NCBI GenBank assembly: GCA_900540865.1
Contig: UQHH01000004.1
Location: 1 to 64,000 of the forward strand
Direction of reading: 5' to 3'
DNA length: 64,000 nucleotides
Source of the DNA: an uncultured Oscillospiraceae bacterium
Lineage (GTDB): Bacteria > Bacillota > Clostridia > Oscillospirales > Acutalibacteraceae
The first letter of the stretch is position 1; the number at the start of each line of letters is the position of its first letter. The notes under the pieces were generated by a model, which was not told the origin of the DNA, ran no database searches, and saw nothing but the letters and a program-made list of their open reading frames with translations. Of this stretch, positions 50,590 through 59,325 are shown piece by piece. Position numbers and translations under genes: made by a program.

Positions 50590-51393
50590 TTATTTGCTTC
50601 TGACAATAATGACCTGCTTTGCGGACGCGTATGTATCGGTAAACGCGACGTTCTTAAGCCGGTCTTCCGTAACAGTCAAGCCCGCCACGCCGATGTCTGC
50701 CTTGCCGGTGGTGACAGCGGTGATGATTGCGTCGAATTTCATGTCTTCAATCTTGAGCTCCATGCCGAGCTTGTCGGCAACCGCCTGCGCCATGTCGGCG
50801 TCGATTCCGACGATTTTGTCGCCCTCGGTGTACTCATACGGCGGGAACTGCGCGTTGGTCGCCATGACGAGCTTGCCGTTGTCCCTCTTCGTACCCTCCG
50901 GTGACGCGTATTTATAGGTGCCCTTCGTGTCGTCGCCGATGTAGTTGTCGATAATTTTCTGGATGGTGCCGTCGGCCTTGAGCTCCGCAAGCGCCTTGTT
51001 TATTTTATCCCTGAGCTCTGTATTGTCCTTTTTCAGGGCAATCGCGTATTCCTCTTTATCAAAGGAATCGTCGAGGATTTTTAATTCGGAATTCTTCTCA
51101 ACAAAAACCTTCGCGGGCTCTTCGTCGATGATTACACAGTCGATTTTACCCTGCTTGAGCGCCTGGACAGCGTCGAGGCCCTTTGTGTAGCGCTCGACCG
51201 TGGAGCCTTCCTCTTCGTAGTCGGACGCGAAGATGTCGCCTGTCGTGCCCATCTGCACGCCGATTTTCTTACCGGGCAGGTCGCCCTTGCTGAATACGGT
51301 GTTGTCAGGAATGTTTGCCGAACAGGACGCCGCCGCAAACGCGAGCATGACGGCCGCAAGCACGACTGCCGCCGCTTTTGTTACCTTGTTCAT
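50590..51393 (-). CDS. Amino acid ABC binding lipoprotein, apparently circularly permuted
   Basis: 267 residues from ATG 51393 behind GGAGGAGAAAA. Lipoprotein signal with Cys24. Family-3 solute-binding proteins normally run KLVMATNAxFPPYEY ... VIIVRSK then DLxGKKIGVQMGTTGDI ... KADGTIQKIIDNYI. Here the order is reversed: residues 39-155 carry DLPGKKIGVQMGTTGDIFAS through IIDNYIGDD, then residues 173-267 carry GKLVMATNAQFPPYEY through VIIVRSK, the protein's last residues. All parts are in frame and complete, so the gene looks functional. Ligand is probably a polar amino acid. Confidence 0.88.
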   Translation of the reverse strand: MNKVTKAAAVVLAAVMLAFAAASCSANIPDNTVFSKGDLPGKKIGVQMGTTGDIFASDYEEEGSTVERYTKGLDAVQALKQGKIDCVIIDEEPAKVFVEKNSELKILDDSFDKEEYAIALKKDNTELRDKINKALAELKADGTIQKIIDNYIGDDTKGTYKYASPEGTKRDNGKLVMATNAQFPPYEYTEGDKIVGIDADMAQAVADKLGMELKIEDMKFDAIITAVTTGKADIGVAGLTVTEDRLKNVAFTDTYASAKQVIIVRSK

Positions 51394-51567
51394 GATGTTT
51401 TCTCCTCCATTATGGCTGTTTTCGTTTTTGCCGCATAAAACGGCTATTATATTCATTATATCTGTTTTCAGCCGTTGCGCAAGAGGTTTGCTGAAAAAAC
51501 TCCGATTTTTCCGTATTTCCGTCATAAACAACACGGGCACGGTAAAGCTAAATACGGGGTGATAATC

Positions 51568-51774
51568 ATGCCGGATATGCTTTATCCAAACACACCGCTT
51601 GGAATGTCCATGATGGCGGCGCACGACACAGACCTTGGAAGCTATTTCCTTTCCCTGCCCGACGAGGTAAAGGAAGCCATCAACCAGAACGCCGCGCAAA
51701 TCCACAGCGCGGACGACATGAAGCGCATCGCGCAGGAATTCATGGACCAGTCAGCGGAGCATCATAACGACTGA
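51568..51774 (+). CDS. Small acidic conserved protein
   Basis: 68 residues (MPDMLYPNTPLGMSMMAA start, C-terminus rich in His and acidic residues), no membrane segment. The mid part LPDEVKEAINQNAAQIHSAD looks like a helical hairpin. GGGGTGAT precedes the ATG. Its last 24 bp overlap the convergent gene at 51751-51870. Function unknown; short related proteins occur in Clostridia. Confidence 0.65.
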   Translation: MPDMLYPNTPLGMSMMAAHDTDLGSYFLSLPDEVKEAINQNAAQIHSADDMKRIAQEFMDQSAEHHND

Positions 51775-51870
51775 TAATATGATTGAGCCGACAATCAAAG
51801 CGGCGCACACGATGGCAACCGTCCTGACAAACAGTGTGCGCCTGTTTGCTTTTGGTTTTTCCTTCTGCAT
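51751..51870 (-). CDS. 39-residue single-pass membrane protein
   Basis: MQKEKPKANRRTLFVRTVAI then a hydrophobic stretch to LSVVMMLR. Basic N-terminus plus one membrane helix, resembling small DUF4044-type proteins. ATG 51870 follows GGAAGGG by 10 nt; a longer frame to 51936 has no signal. Overlaps the previous gene tail to tail by 24 bp. Confidence 0.55.
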   Translation of the reverse strand: MQKEKPKANRRTLFVRTVAIVCAALIVGSIILSVVMMLR

Positions 51871-52006
51871 TGAAAGACTTCCCTTCCGCTTTCTTTTATA
51901 CTGTTTTATAATAAGCGATTTTAATTTATTTTTCAAGCGGCCACGGGCATTGCGTTAAAAAAGCGGCCTTGTTATACTTATAATAACAAGGAAAGGAGCG
52001 GGAAGG

Positions 52007-52522
52007 ATGATTCATCTTTATTACGGAGACGGAAAAGGAAAAACGACGGCGGCTATTGGCGCGGCCGTCCGGGCGGCGGGCGCGGGGCTGCGCGTGCTGT
52101 TCGTCCAGTTCCTCAAGGGCTCCATTAGCGGGGAACGCGCCGCCTTGAAAGAAATAAAAAATATAACGCTTACGCCCTGTCCGCAAAGCGTGCCCTTTAC
52201 CTTCCAGATGAAGCCGGAGGAGCTTCAGAGGTTTACAGAGAATTATAATATTTTGTTCGACCAGACCGTCTCTCCGGAAAGCCTCGAACAGTACGACATC
52301 ATTGTGCTCGACGAGGTGTTTTCCCTCATCGACTGCGGTATGCTCGCAAAGGATAAGCTGTTCTCCTTTTTAAAGAGCGCGCCGAGGCACACAGAAATCA
52401 TTCTGACCGGACATGAGGTAAGCGAAGATTTTATAGGGCTGTGCGACTATGCTTCAGAAATCAAAAAAATCAGCCATCCCTACGACAAAGGAATGGCTGC
52501 AAGGCGCGGTATTGAATATTAA
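52007..52522 (+). CDS. cobO: Corrinoid adenosyltransferase (CobO/BtuR type)
   Basis: 171 residues with P-loop GDGKGKTTAAIG at 8-19, RVLFVQFLKG, the acidic IIVLDEVFS, and the end KISHPYDKGMAARRGIEY, all family hallmarks. Adds the adenosyl group to cob(I)alamin. It stands alone without other cobalamin genes, suggesting a salvage role. A 9-bp inverted repeat (51967-51991) overlaps a TATAAT just upstream, possibly an operator or leader hairpin. Confidence 0.9.
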   Translation: MIHLYYGDGKGKTTAAIGAAVRAAGAGLRVLFVQFLKGSISGERAALKEIKNITLTPCPQSVPFTFQMKPEELQRFTENYNILFDQTVSPESLEQYDIIVLDEVFSLIDCGMLAKDKLFSFLKSAPRHTEIILTGHEVSEDFIGLCDYASEIKKISHPYDKGMAARRGIEY

Positions 52523-53191
52523 TCAGCGTTTGTCTACAATTTCGCCCTGGTTTTTATAGATACTGTTTTTCGCGACGACCCCGCGTACCATGGAAAGCGG
52601 GTATATGGTACTGTTCCGTCCTATGACTGTTCCGGGGTTCAAGACGCTGTTGCACCCGACCTCCACATTGTCGCCCAATATAGCGCCGAGCTTTTTCCTG
52701 CCCGTCGGCAGCTTTTCCCCGAGCACGCTTATTACGACCTGCGATTTGTCCGACTTGAGGTTTGAGGTGATGGAGCCGGCGCCCATGTGCGCCTTATAGC
52801 CCAAAATGGAATCTCCTACATAATTGTAGTGCGGCGCCTGCACCTTATCGAACAGGATGGAGCCCTTAAGCTCCGTCGAATTGCCAACGACCGCCCCGCA
52901 GCCGATGATTGCGACACCGCGTATAAACGCGCAGTGGCGAATTTCAGCCTCCGGGCAGATGATAAGCGGGCCTGTAAGGCTTGCGCTCGGCGCGACCTTG
53001 GCGCTTTTGGCGACCCAAATGTTTTTTCCTATTTGGTCATATTCCTCCTTTGGAAGCGCAGGGCCGAGCTCCATAATAAAAGCCTTCAGGCCGTCGAGCG
53101 CTTCCCACGGATAAGCCGCGTTTTCAAACAGGGGCTTTGCAATGGTTTTTTCGATGTCGAGTAAGTTTTCCGCTTTGATTTGTTCAAACAT
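52523..53191 (-). CDS. Left-handed beta-helix nucleotidyl/acyltransferase-like protein
   Basis: 222 residues from MFEQIKAENLLDIEK. About residues 60-205 form hexapeptide-repeat turns (AKVAPSASLTGPLIICPEAE, GNSTELKGSILFDKVQ, VLNPGTVIGRNSTIYPLS), resembling the C-terminal acetyltransferase half of GlmU-type enzymes, without an N-terminal pyrophosphorylase domain. Probable acyl- or acetyl-transfer to a sugar nucleotide; substrate unknown. Its stop codon abuts the cobO stop, tail to tail. Confidence 0.82.
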   Translation of the reverse strand: MFEQIKAENLLDIEKTIAKPLFENAAYPWEALDGLKAFIMELGPALPKEEYDQIGKNIWVAKSAKVAPSASLTGPLIICPEAEIRHCAFIRGVAIIGCGAVVGNSTELKGSILFDKVQAPHYNYVGDSILGYKAHMGAGSITSNLKSDKSQVVISVLGEKLPTGRKKLGAILGDNVEVGCNSVLNPGTVIGRNSTIYPLSMVRGVVAKNSIYKNQGEIVDKR

Positions 53192-53247
53192 AAATTTCCC
53201 ATCCTTATCTATCAAACGCCCTGAGGCGTGTGTTACAGGAAAAGCGT

Positions 53248-53484
53248 TTATTGCCCGTATTCATAAAAGCCGGTGCTGCCGTCGCTGAGTTCCCCCGCGA
53301 TAAAACGCATATCGCTGTCCCCCACGCGTATTTTATAAACGGAAAAGCTGCGCGGCTTTTGGGTTTTGGGGTCGGTCACGATGACGCAATCGCCCTCCAT
53401 GAGCCACCTGTATTTATATACGTCGATTCCCTTGATACAGAACCTTTCCCCCGTACTGCTGCCGAGATACGCGTATTTTTTCAT
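53248..53484 (-). CDS. Small protein of unknown function
   Basis: 78 residues, no signal peptide or membrane segment (MKKYAYLGSSTGERF start), mostly beta-strand by appearance. Overlaps the PAP2 gene by 4 bp (ATGA), so translation is coupled. No family recognised. Confidence 0.55.
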   Translation of the reverse strand: MKKYAYLGSSTGERFCIKGIDVYKYRWLMEGDCVIVTDPKTQKPRSFSVYKIRVGDSDMRFIAGELSDGSTGFYEYGQ

Positions 53485-54017
53485 TTCAGACTGCCTCTTT
53501 TCTCTTTTAAAACAAACTTTTTATATATAAAGTAAACGAGCCATGCGCTGAATATGCCGAACAGCACGCCCGCGAGCACATCAGATGGGTAGTGTACATA
53601 GACGTACATCCTGGAAAACGCGATAGAAGCCGCAAGCACAACCGCCCCAATCCCAAGCCATTTGTTCCCCGACCGGTAAAGGACGCACGCCGCCGCGAAC
53701 GACGAAGAGGAATGGCCCGACGGGAACGAAAAGCTGTCGGGCTTTGCGACAATCATCGTAACGCCCGTGTTGACGAGGAACGGGCGGGGCCGTTCAATGA
53801 TGTTTTTGAGCAGCACCTCTCCCGCCAGATAGACAAACAGCATGGCGAGCAGCGCCATCACGGCGTACGGCCTGTATTTTTTAAAAAAGAGCAGTACCGC
53901 GCAAATGGTTATCCAAACGATTCCCGCCTCGCCGATAAAGCTTAAAAACGGCATTACCACGTCAAAAAACGGGTTGCGCAGATGCTGCTGTATAAAATTC
54001 AGAATCTCAAGTTCCAT
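53481..54017 (-). CDS. PAP2-family membrane phosphatase
   Basis: 178 residues, five or six helices, with the complete phosphatase signature KNIIERPRP, PSGHSSSSF and SRMYVYVHYPSDV. Removes a phosphate from lipid phosphates such as undecaprenyl pyrophosphate or phosphatidic acid at the outer membrane face. Follows the unknown gene at 54041 and overlaps the next one. Confidence 0.9.
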   Translation of the reverse strand: MELEILNFIQQHLRNPFFDVVMPFLSFIGEAGIVWITICAVLLFFKKYRPYAVMALLAMLFVYLAGEVLLKNIIERPRPFLVNTGVTMIVAKPDSFSFPSGHSSSSFAAACVLYRSGNKWLGIGAVVLAASIAFSRMYVYVHYPSDVLAGVLFGIFSAWLVYFIYKKFVLKEKRGSLK

Positions 54018-54040
54018 GAAAACGCTCCATTAACGATTTA

Positions 54041-54745
54041 TCATTCATCCAGCAGGTAAAAGCTGAAATACAAACGCTTTGTAATTTCGTCCGTGTTTTC
54101 AATTTCCGGACGGAAGGTAATAATCAAGTGAAACAGTTCCTTCCCGCTCTTTTTTAAAATCGCGAGCCGGTAGATTTTCGGGAAATGCTCACGTGTTTCG
54201 CTGGTCATGGCGGCAGCCGTCCCGTTTACCTTCAGCTCTTTGAAATCGCGCCCTGTCATTTCCGCCCCCGCCTTTTGGCGCAAATACAGCTCCTCCGGCG
54301 CGATAACGGACGGCAGCTTTACCCGTTCCAGTTCAATGATTACGGGCGACTGGCGGTAGTCCTCCTCGCAGTCGGCGGAATACGCGATAAGCTCCCTGCT
54401 GTGGAAGTCCGTCCGGTAAGCAAACGCGGTCGGTATATTTAAAATATAGTCCTTTCCGTGCACCTGTATGCCTGCGCCGAAATTAAAATACCCCTCGTTC
54501 TGTGTAAGCTTGAGCCCCATCTGCTGGGCAAGGCTATAAAGGCCGCTGCCCATATGGTTTGCAGCGTCCCTGATTTCCGGCGTTATATTGGAAGAAGTGC
54601 TGTAGCCGCCGCCGTACCGCTCGCTGTAGCCGCAGGTTCCCTTTTTTTCCGCCTGATCCGGCGTTTTTCCGGGTGTCTGCGGAGGTATGCTTTCCTTTGG
54701 TTTTGCCGCTGCGGCATGTTCCGGCATACGTTTTTTACGCGCCAA
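54041..54745 (-). CDS. Protein of unknown function
   Basis: 234 residues. A Lys/Pro-rich N-terminus (MARKKRMPEHAAAAKPKES) precedes a compact alpha/beta region from about 50 to the end (AANHMGSGLYSLAQQMGLKL). No signal peptide and no recognised domain. It opens the row that contains the PAP2 phosphatase. Confidence 0.6.
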   Translation of the reverse strand: MARKKRMPEHAAAAKPKESIPPQTPGKTPDQAEKKGTCGYSERYGGGYSTSSNITPEIRDAANHMGSGLYSLAQQMGLKLTQNEGYFNFGAGIQVHGKDYILNIPTAFAYRTDFHSRELIAYSADCEEDYRQSPVIIELERVKLPSVIAPEELYLRQKAGAEMTGRDFKELKVNGTAAAMTSETREHFPKIYRLAILKKSGKELFHLIITFRPEIENTDEITKRLYFSFYLLDE

Positions 54746-54916
54746 TGAGAATCACTCCAAGATCATGCTCCTAGATAAAATATATCATACACTAAAATGC
54801 CAAAGCTTTCAATCTGAAAAACTTATTTTTGACAGAATTCTCCTTTTTTAAGCTGCAATGCCTTCTGTTATTTTTCACCGGCGTACCGGCAATATGTAGG
54901 ATTGGAATGATTTTCA

Positions 54917-54945
54917 TTTACAAAAGAGGCAAAGTATGGTATGCT
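54917..54945 (+). promoter_or_regulatory. SigA promoter of the DEAD-box helicase gene
   Basis: TTTACA (54917-54922) and TATGCT (54940-54945), 17-bp spacer. Confidence 0.6.
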
Positions 54946-54968
54946 GAATAAGATCATTTCCCTGTTTG

Positions 54969-55000
54969 ACGAGGTGCATCATCGCCTCGTTATTTTTTTT
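54969..55000 (+). terminator. Attenuator-like terminator in the helicase leader
   Basis: ACGAGGTG/CGCCTCGT (8 bp with one GU) followed by a long T-run, located within the ~100-nt leader before ATG 55053. Confidence 0.75.
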
Positions 55001-55052
55001 GTTATTTCAGGGAAGCATAAATGACAGCAGCTATAATGAAAAGAGGAACTAC

Positions 55053-56735
55053 ATGAACGAAACATCTTTTAAGGAACTGAACCTGCCCCGTGAAATCCAG
55101 CGGGCTATCGACGAGCTTGGATTTGAAACGGCGACGGAAATACAGGCCAACGCGATTCCATTAATCCGGGAAGGCAGGGACGTCATCGGGCGTTCCCAGA
55201 CGGGCACGGGCAAAACGCTTGCGTTCGGCATCCCGGCGATTGAAATAATCGACCCGATGCTCCAGTCGCGCAGCGTGCAGGTTTTAATCGTCTGCCCCAC
55301 AAGGGAGCTTGCGCTGCAGGCCGGAATCGAAATCAAAAAGCTCGCGAAATATAAAATCGGCGTCAGCACCGCGGAAATATACGGCGGCGCGCCGATGGAG
55401 GCGCAGATTCAAAAGCTCAGGCGCGCCAATGTCGTCATCGGGACGCCCGGGCGCATCATGGACCACCTGCGGCGCAGGACGATGCGCCTGCACGATTTAA
55501 AAATGATTGTGCTCGACGAGGCGGACGAAATGCTGAGCATGGGCTTCCGGGAGGACATCGAGACGATTTTGCAGGACGCGCCGGAAGAGCGGCAGACCAT
55601 CCTGTTCTCTGCGACCATGCCCCCCGCTATTATGGCGCTGACGAAGGATTTCCAGCAGGACCCGCAGCTCGTGGCGGTCAACGTCAAGCAGGCGACGGTT
55701 GAAAATATAGAGCAGTCTTTCTACGAAATCCCAACAGGCCAGAAAATGGACGCGCTCGCGGCGCTCCTGCAGTATCACGATTCAAAGCGGACGATAATTT
55801 TTGCAAACACAAAAAAAATGGTGGATGAAATTGCAGTCAAGCTGCGCCAGTCCGGGTTCAGCGTGCAGGGAATCCATGGGGATATGAAGCAGTCGCAGCG
55901 AACACAGGTCATGGACGCGTTCAAAAGCGGACGGATTACGGCGCTGATTGCAACCGACGTCGCGGCGAGGGGCATCGATGTAAACGACGTCGATTTTGTC
56001 ATCAATTACGACATCCCGCAAAATACGGAATATTATGTGCACCGCATCGGCAGGACGGGGCGCGCCGGAAAAACGGGCAGCGCCATTACCATGTGCTGCG
56101 GCGGCCGCCAGGTGCAGACGCTTTTACAGCTCGCAAGGCTTTTAAAGGTGAGAATCGAGCGGCGCGACTTCCCGAACGCGCAGGCAATGCGCGAAATGCG
56201 CATGAAAACACAGCTGCATAAAATCGAGGAAACCATCGCGCAGGGACGGTTTGATTATATGGAGCTTACCGAAGAGCTTGTAAAGCGCGGAAACAGTGAG
56301 CAGCTTATTGCGGCGGCGGCGCTCCAGCTCTATTTCGGAATCCCAAAAAAAGAAGTGGAAATCAAGGCAATTCAAAGAAAACGCCCGGCGCAGGCGAACG
56401 CCCCCGATATGTCCGGCGGCTACGGCAAAATAAAAATCAGCATCGGAAAAAGGCAGCGCATCGCGCCGAAGCATATCGTCGCGGCGATTTCTGAAAGCTG
56501 CAGCTTAAACGGCAGGGACCTCGGTAAAATAGATATATACGACGAATACAGCGTCGTCGGCGTGCCAAAATCCTCGCTCGACCAGGTGCTCACAGAGCTT
56601 TGCGACCTTACCGTATGCGGCAAAAGCGTAACGGTAAGCGCTTACGGCGACGGACGCAGGCCGGCAGGCAGGCGGCCGCAGCAGAAGCAGGGCGCAAAAC
56701 AGAATTATCAGGAGCGCAGGCGGCGCAGCTATTAA
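55053..56735 (+). CDS. DEAD-box ATP-dependent RNA helicase (CsdA/DeaD type)
   Basis: 560 residues from ATG 55053. Q motif FKELNLPREIQRAI and GFETATEIQ, Walker A SQTGTGKT, PTRELA, Walker B VLDEADEM, FSATMPP, and HRIGRTGRAG are all intact. A C-terminal basic linker precedes a DbpA-like RNA-binding domain (RIAPKHIVAAISESCSLNGR ... VTVSAYG) and an Arg/Gln-rich tail. Acts in cold adaptation and ribosome assembly. The attenuator-like leader suggests regulation by temperature or translation status. Confidence 0.93.
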   Translation: MNETSFKELNLPREIQRAIDELGFETATEIQANAIPLIREGRDVIGRSQTGTGKTLAFGIPAIEIIDPMLQSRSVQVLIVCPTRELALQAGIEIKKLAKYKIGVSTAEIYGGAPMEAQIQKLRRANVVIGTPGRIMDHLRRRTMRLHDLKMIVLDEADEMLSMGFREDIETILQDAPEERQTILFSATMPPAIMALTKDFQQDPQLVAVNVKQATVENIEQSFYEIPTGQKMDALAALLQYHDSKRTIIFANTKKMVDEIAVKLRQSGFSVQGIHGDMKQSQRTQVMDAFKSGRITALIATDVAARGIDVNDVDFVINYDIPQNTEYYVHRIGRTGRAGKTGSAITMCCGGRQVQTLLQLARLLKVRIERRDFPNAQAMREMRMKTQLHKIEETIAQGRFDYMELTEELVKRGNSEQLIAAAALQLYFGIPKKEVEIKAIQRKRPAQANAPDMSGGYGKIKISIGKRQRIAPKHIVAAISESCSLNGRDLGKIDIYDEYSVVGVPKSSLDQVLTELCDLTVCGKSVTVSAYGDGRRPAGRRPQQKQGAKQNYQERRRRSY

Positions 56736-56759
56736 CAGGCAGCGCAGCTTTTAAACCGG

Positions 56760-56785
56760 CGGGGAGAAAATCTCCCCGCTTTTTG
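56760..56785 (+). terminator. Terminator after the helicase gene
   Basis: CGGGGAGA/TCTCCCCG with AAA loop followed by CTTTTT. Confidence 0.9.
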
Positions 56786-56861
56786 TTTTTCTGCGGTTCC
56801 CGGCCAGTGAATCCGTCGGCAAAACGCTATCAATTGTCAAAAAAAACCTTACCAAAATTTC

Positions 56862-56890
56862 TGTATACCAATTCCAAGGATACATATAAT
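56862..56890 (+). promoter_or_regulatory. Promoter of spoVT
   Basis: TGTATA (56862-56867) and TATAAT (56885-56890), 17-bp spacer. The -35 resembles the TGNATA element of forespore sigma factors, so both SigA and SigG reading is possible. Confidence 0.45.
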
Positions 56891-56966
56891 AAGTATCGTG
56901 ACGATCAGGTTTACAACGGATGGTTCCGTGATTATTATCCATACAATTTTGGAGGTTTACTTTAAT

Positions 56967-57509
56967 ATGAAAGCGACAGGAATAGTAAGAAGAATCGACG
57001 ACCTTGGACGTGTCGTCATCCCAAAGGAAATCAGGCGCACCCTGCGCATCCGCGAAGGCGACCCGCTTGAGATTTATACAGACAGCGACGGAGAGGTCAT
57101 TTTCAAAAAATACTCGCCCGTCGGCGAATTATCGAACTTTGCGGCACAGTACGCGGAGGTTCTCGCAAAAATTTCCGGTCTGCCCACCCTTATCAGCGAC
57201 CGCGACCACATCGTGGCGGCGGCGGGCGTATCCAAAAGGGAGTACCTTGAACGGCGCATTACGCCGGTCATCGAGGAATTTATGGAGACGCGCCGGAGCT
57301 TTGCCGCGCACGCGGGCGATATGGGCGACATCCAGCCGGTAGAGGGAATGGAGCGCGGCGCCGCGATTATGTACCCGATTATCGCGGCGGGCGACGTCAC
57401 CGGAAGCGTCATCATGCTCTGCGGCGACAATAAAAGCGTTCCGAGCGAGGCGGAAATCAAGCTGACGCAATCGGCGGCTGCGTTCCTCGGCAAGCAAATG
57501 GAAGAATAA
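56967..57509 (+). CDS. spoVT: Stage V sporulation protein T
   Basis: 180 residues. N-terminal AbrB-type swapped-hairpin DNA-binding domain (MKATGIVRRIDDLGRVVIPK, residues 1-50) followed by a GAF-like domain (about 60-175, SGLPTLISDRDHIVAAAG). In sporulating bacteria it tunes forespore SigG genes. GGAGGT precedes ATG 56967. Its presence indicates an endospore former. Confidence 0.95.
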   Translation: MKATGIVRRIDDLGRVVIPKEIRRTLRIREGDPLEIYTDSDGEVIFKKYSPVGELSNFAAQYAEVLAKISGLPTLISDRDHIVAAAGVSKREYLERRITPVIEEFMETRRSFAAHAGDMGDIQPVEGMERGAAIMYPIIAAGDVTGSVIMLCGDNKSVPSEAEIKLTQSAAAFLGKQMEE

Positions 57510-57524
57510 GCCGCGCGCAGTTAA

Positions 57525-57560
57525 AAAACCCGTTCCTTTCGGAACGGGTTTTGTTTTATT
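57525..57560. terminator. Bidirectional terminator of spoVT and the nucleotidase
   Basis: AAAACCCGTTCC/GGAACGGGTTTT (12 bp, TTTC loop) between convergent genes, with T-runs on either side. Confidence 0.9.
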
Positions 57561-59325
57561 ATTTTTTATTCTTCGGTTTCACAACCAAAACAATGATGAC
57601 GATAAGGCTCAAAACAAGCAGTACGGCAACTATAATCCATGGGGTGTTGTCGCCCGTCTGCGCGGCGCCCTTCCCTTGTTCTGAAATGGAGGAGGACGGC
57701 GAAGATGAGGCTGCCTGAGTGGGTACCAGAGTAGGCGCTTCTGAAGGAACCTGTGCCGGCGGCTGGGTCTCCGGCTGCGTGGGTTCAGCAGGCTCCTGCT
57801 TTCCCGTAATATCCACAAGCCGAATATCGTCTATAGAACCTTCCACGCCTGCCTCTGCGATAAATTTAGTAAGCGCGTCGTCGCAGGTCGTATATTCGCT
57901 CTGCACCTTCGCGTTTGCAAGCGCGGGGTAATCGGTGCTGTTCATAATAAAATTGTTGCCGGCCACGGTATACAGCTTTTCGGTATTGAGCGGTTCCCCG
58001 CCTACCGTTACGCTCTGCACTCTGCTCCCCAGCGGCTTTTCTGTGTCGTACTGCGCGCGAAGGCCGCCTGCCTGAAGGTAGCTGCCGTCGTTTTCGGGCC
58101 AATCCTTCGATTCCCCTGAAAACGCCAGCGCGTTGCGTATTCCAAGGTCGATGGAGCTTTCTAAAATATCCAGGATAGCCTGTCCAGTCACCTGCTTTGT
58201 CACAATGATGTTGCCAAACGGCGCGACATTGACGACATCCCGTTTTGTAATATTCCCCGCCTCGATAGACGAGCGGATGCCGCCGCCGTTTTCAAACGCG
58301 ATGTCCGCACCCGTTTCATAAAGGTAGGTATCTGTCACAACTCTGCCGAGATTTGTTTCAAAAGCGCGGACATGGTACTTCTCGCCGTCAAGGTCAACGG
58401 GCGTACTGCCGACAACCTCATCCAGTATTTCCGCCTGCCCCCCGTTTATATCATCAATTAGCGCCTTGATTTCCGGGTTCTCCGCCGTTTGCCGCGCGTC
58501 CTCAAAGGAAATCAATTCCGCCTCCTTGGAAACGAGCTTTTTGCTGCTTTTGGAATAGGTAAGCCGTACCTCCCCAATGTTGTGCATATATTCTCCGGTT
58601 TCTGCAATTAGCGTGTCCCCTATCTGCTCGCTCATCTCCACATGGAGGTGGCCGCAGATGAGCAGGTCTACGCCGCTTATCTGTTCGGCAAACGCCTCAT
58701 GGTCGACGATATGCGACAGGCAGACGATTACGTCGCACTGCTCCTTTAACTCGTTTACGAGTTTGTTTGCATACGCGTACATATCGGTATATTCAATGCC
58801 CTGCATCAACGCCGGGTTGGTGGAGCTGTACACCATCGGGTCGATTACACCGAACACGCCGACATTTACGCCGTCGACGTCCTTAATCATATAGTCCGTA
58901 TCGAAAAACTTTTCATTGCCGTTTTTTATTACGTTGCCAGCCATTACAGGGATACCGGCAAGCTGCTCAAGCTTTAGCAGCTGCTCCTGCCCATAGTTCC
59001 AGTCATGGTTACCGGGCGTCATCGCGTCGTATCCGACGGCGTTTACTAGCCTTGCGATGCTCTCTCCGTTTTCTACGGTCGCAAAGGCCTGTCCATGGAA
59101 CAAATCGCCCGCGTCCAGCACCAGGTCCGCGCCGATGTTATTCAGGATGGTTTTCATCTTTGGAAAGCCGATTGTCCTGTTGTATTCGTCGTAGCTGTTG
59201 CGCGCATGGATATCGTTGGTATGCGCGATGGTTATGACGACGTCATCCGAAGGCTCCGCCGCGCTGATACCTAACGGCATGCAGATAAGCATGAGGCACA
59301 GCAGGATTGACCATAGTTTTTTCAT
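57559..59325 (-). CDS. Surface 5'-nucleotidase/metallophosphatase
   Basis: 588 residues. A signal peptide (MKKLWSILLCLMLICMPLGI) is followed by the calcineurin-like domain (TIAHTNDIHAR, DLVLDAGDLFHG, GNHDWNYG, CGHLHVE) and the 5_nucleotid_C domain (about 290-470, ENGGGIRSSIEAGNI). Then comes a Pro/Thr/Ser-rich spacer, QTGDN and a C-terminal membrane helix with a basic tail (KPKNKK). That end resembles a sortase signal whose first residues are degenerate (AAQTGD). It likely removes phosphate from extracellular nucleotides. GGAGAGGG supports ATG 59325. Confidence 0.9.
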   Translation of the reverse strand: MKKLWSILLCLMLICMPLGISAAEPSDDVVITIAHTNDIHARNSYDEYNRTIGFPKMKTILNNIGADLVLDAGDLFHGQAFATVENGESIARLVNAVGYDAMTPGNHDWNYGQEQLLKLEQLAGIPVMAGNVIKNGNEKFFDTDYMIKDVDGVNVGVFGVIDPMVYSSTNPALMQGIEYTDMYAYANKLVNELKEQCDVIVCLSHIVDHEAFAEQISGVDLLICGHLHVEMSEQIGDTLIAETGEYMHNIGEVRLTYSKSSKKLVSKEAELISFEDARQTAENPEIKALIDDINGGQAEILDEVVGSTPVDLDGEKYHVRAFETNLGRVVTDTYLYETGADIAFENGGGIRSSIEAGNITKRDVVNVAPFGNIIVTKQVTGQAILDILESSIDLGIRNALAFSGESKDWPENDGSYLQAGGLRAQYDTEKPLGSRVQSVTVGGEPLNTEKLYTVAGNNFIMNSTDYPALANAKVQSEYTTCDDALTKFIAEAGVEGSIDDIRLVDITGKQEPAEPTQPETQPPAQVPSEAPTLVPTQAASSSPSSSISEQGKGAAQTGDNTPWIIVAVLLVLSLIVIIVLVVKPKNKK

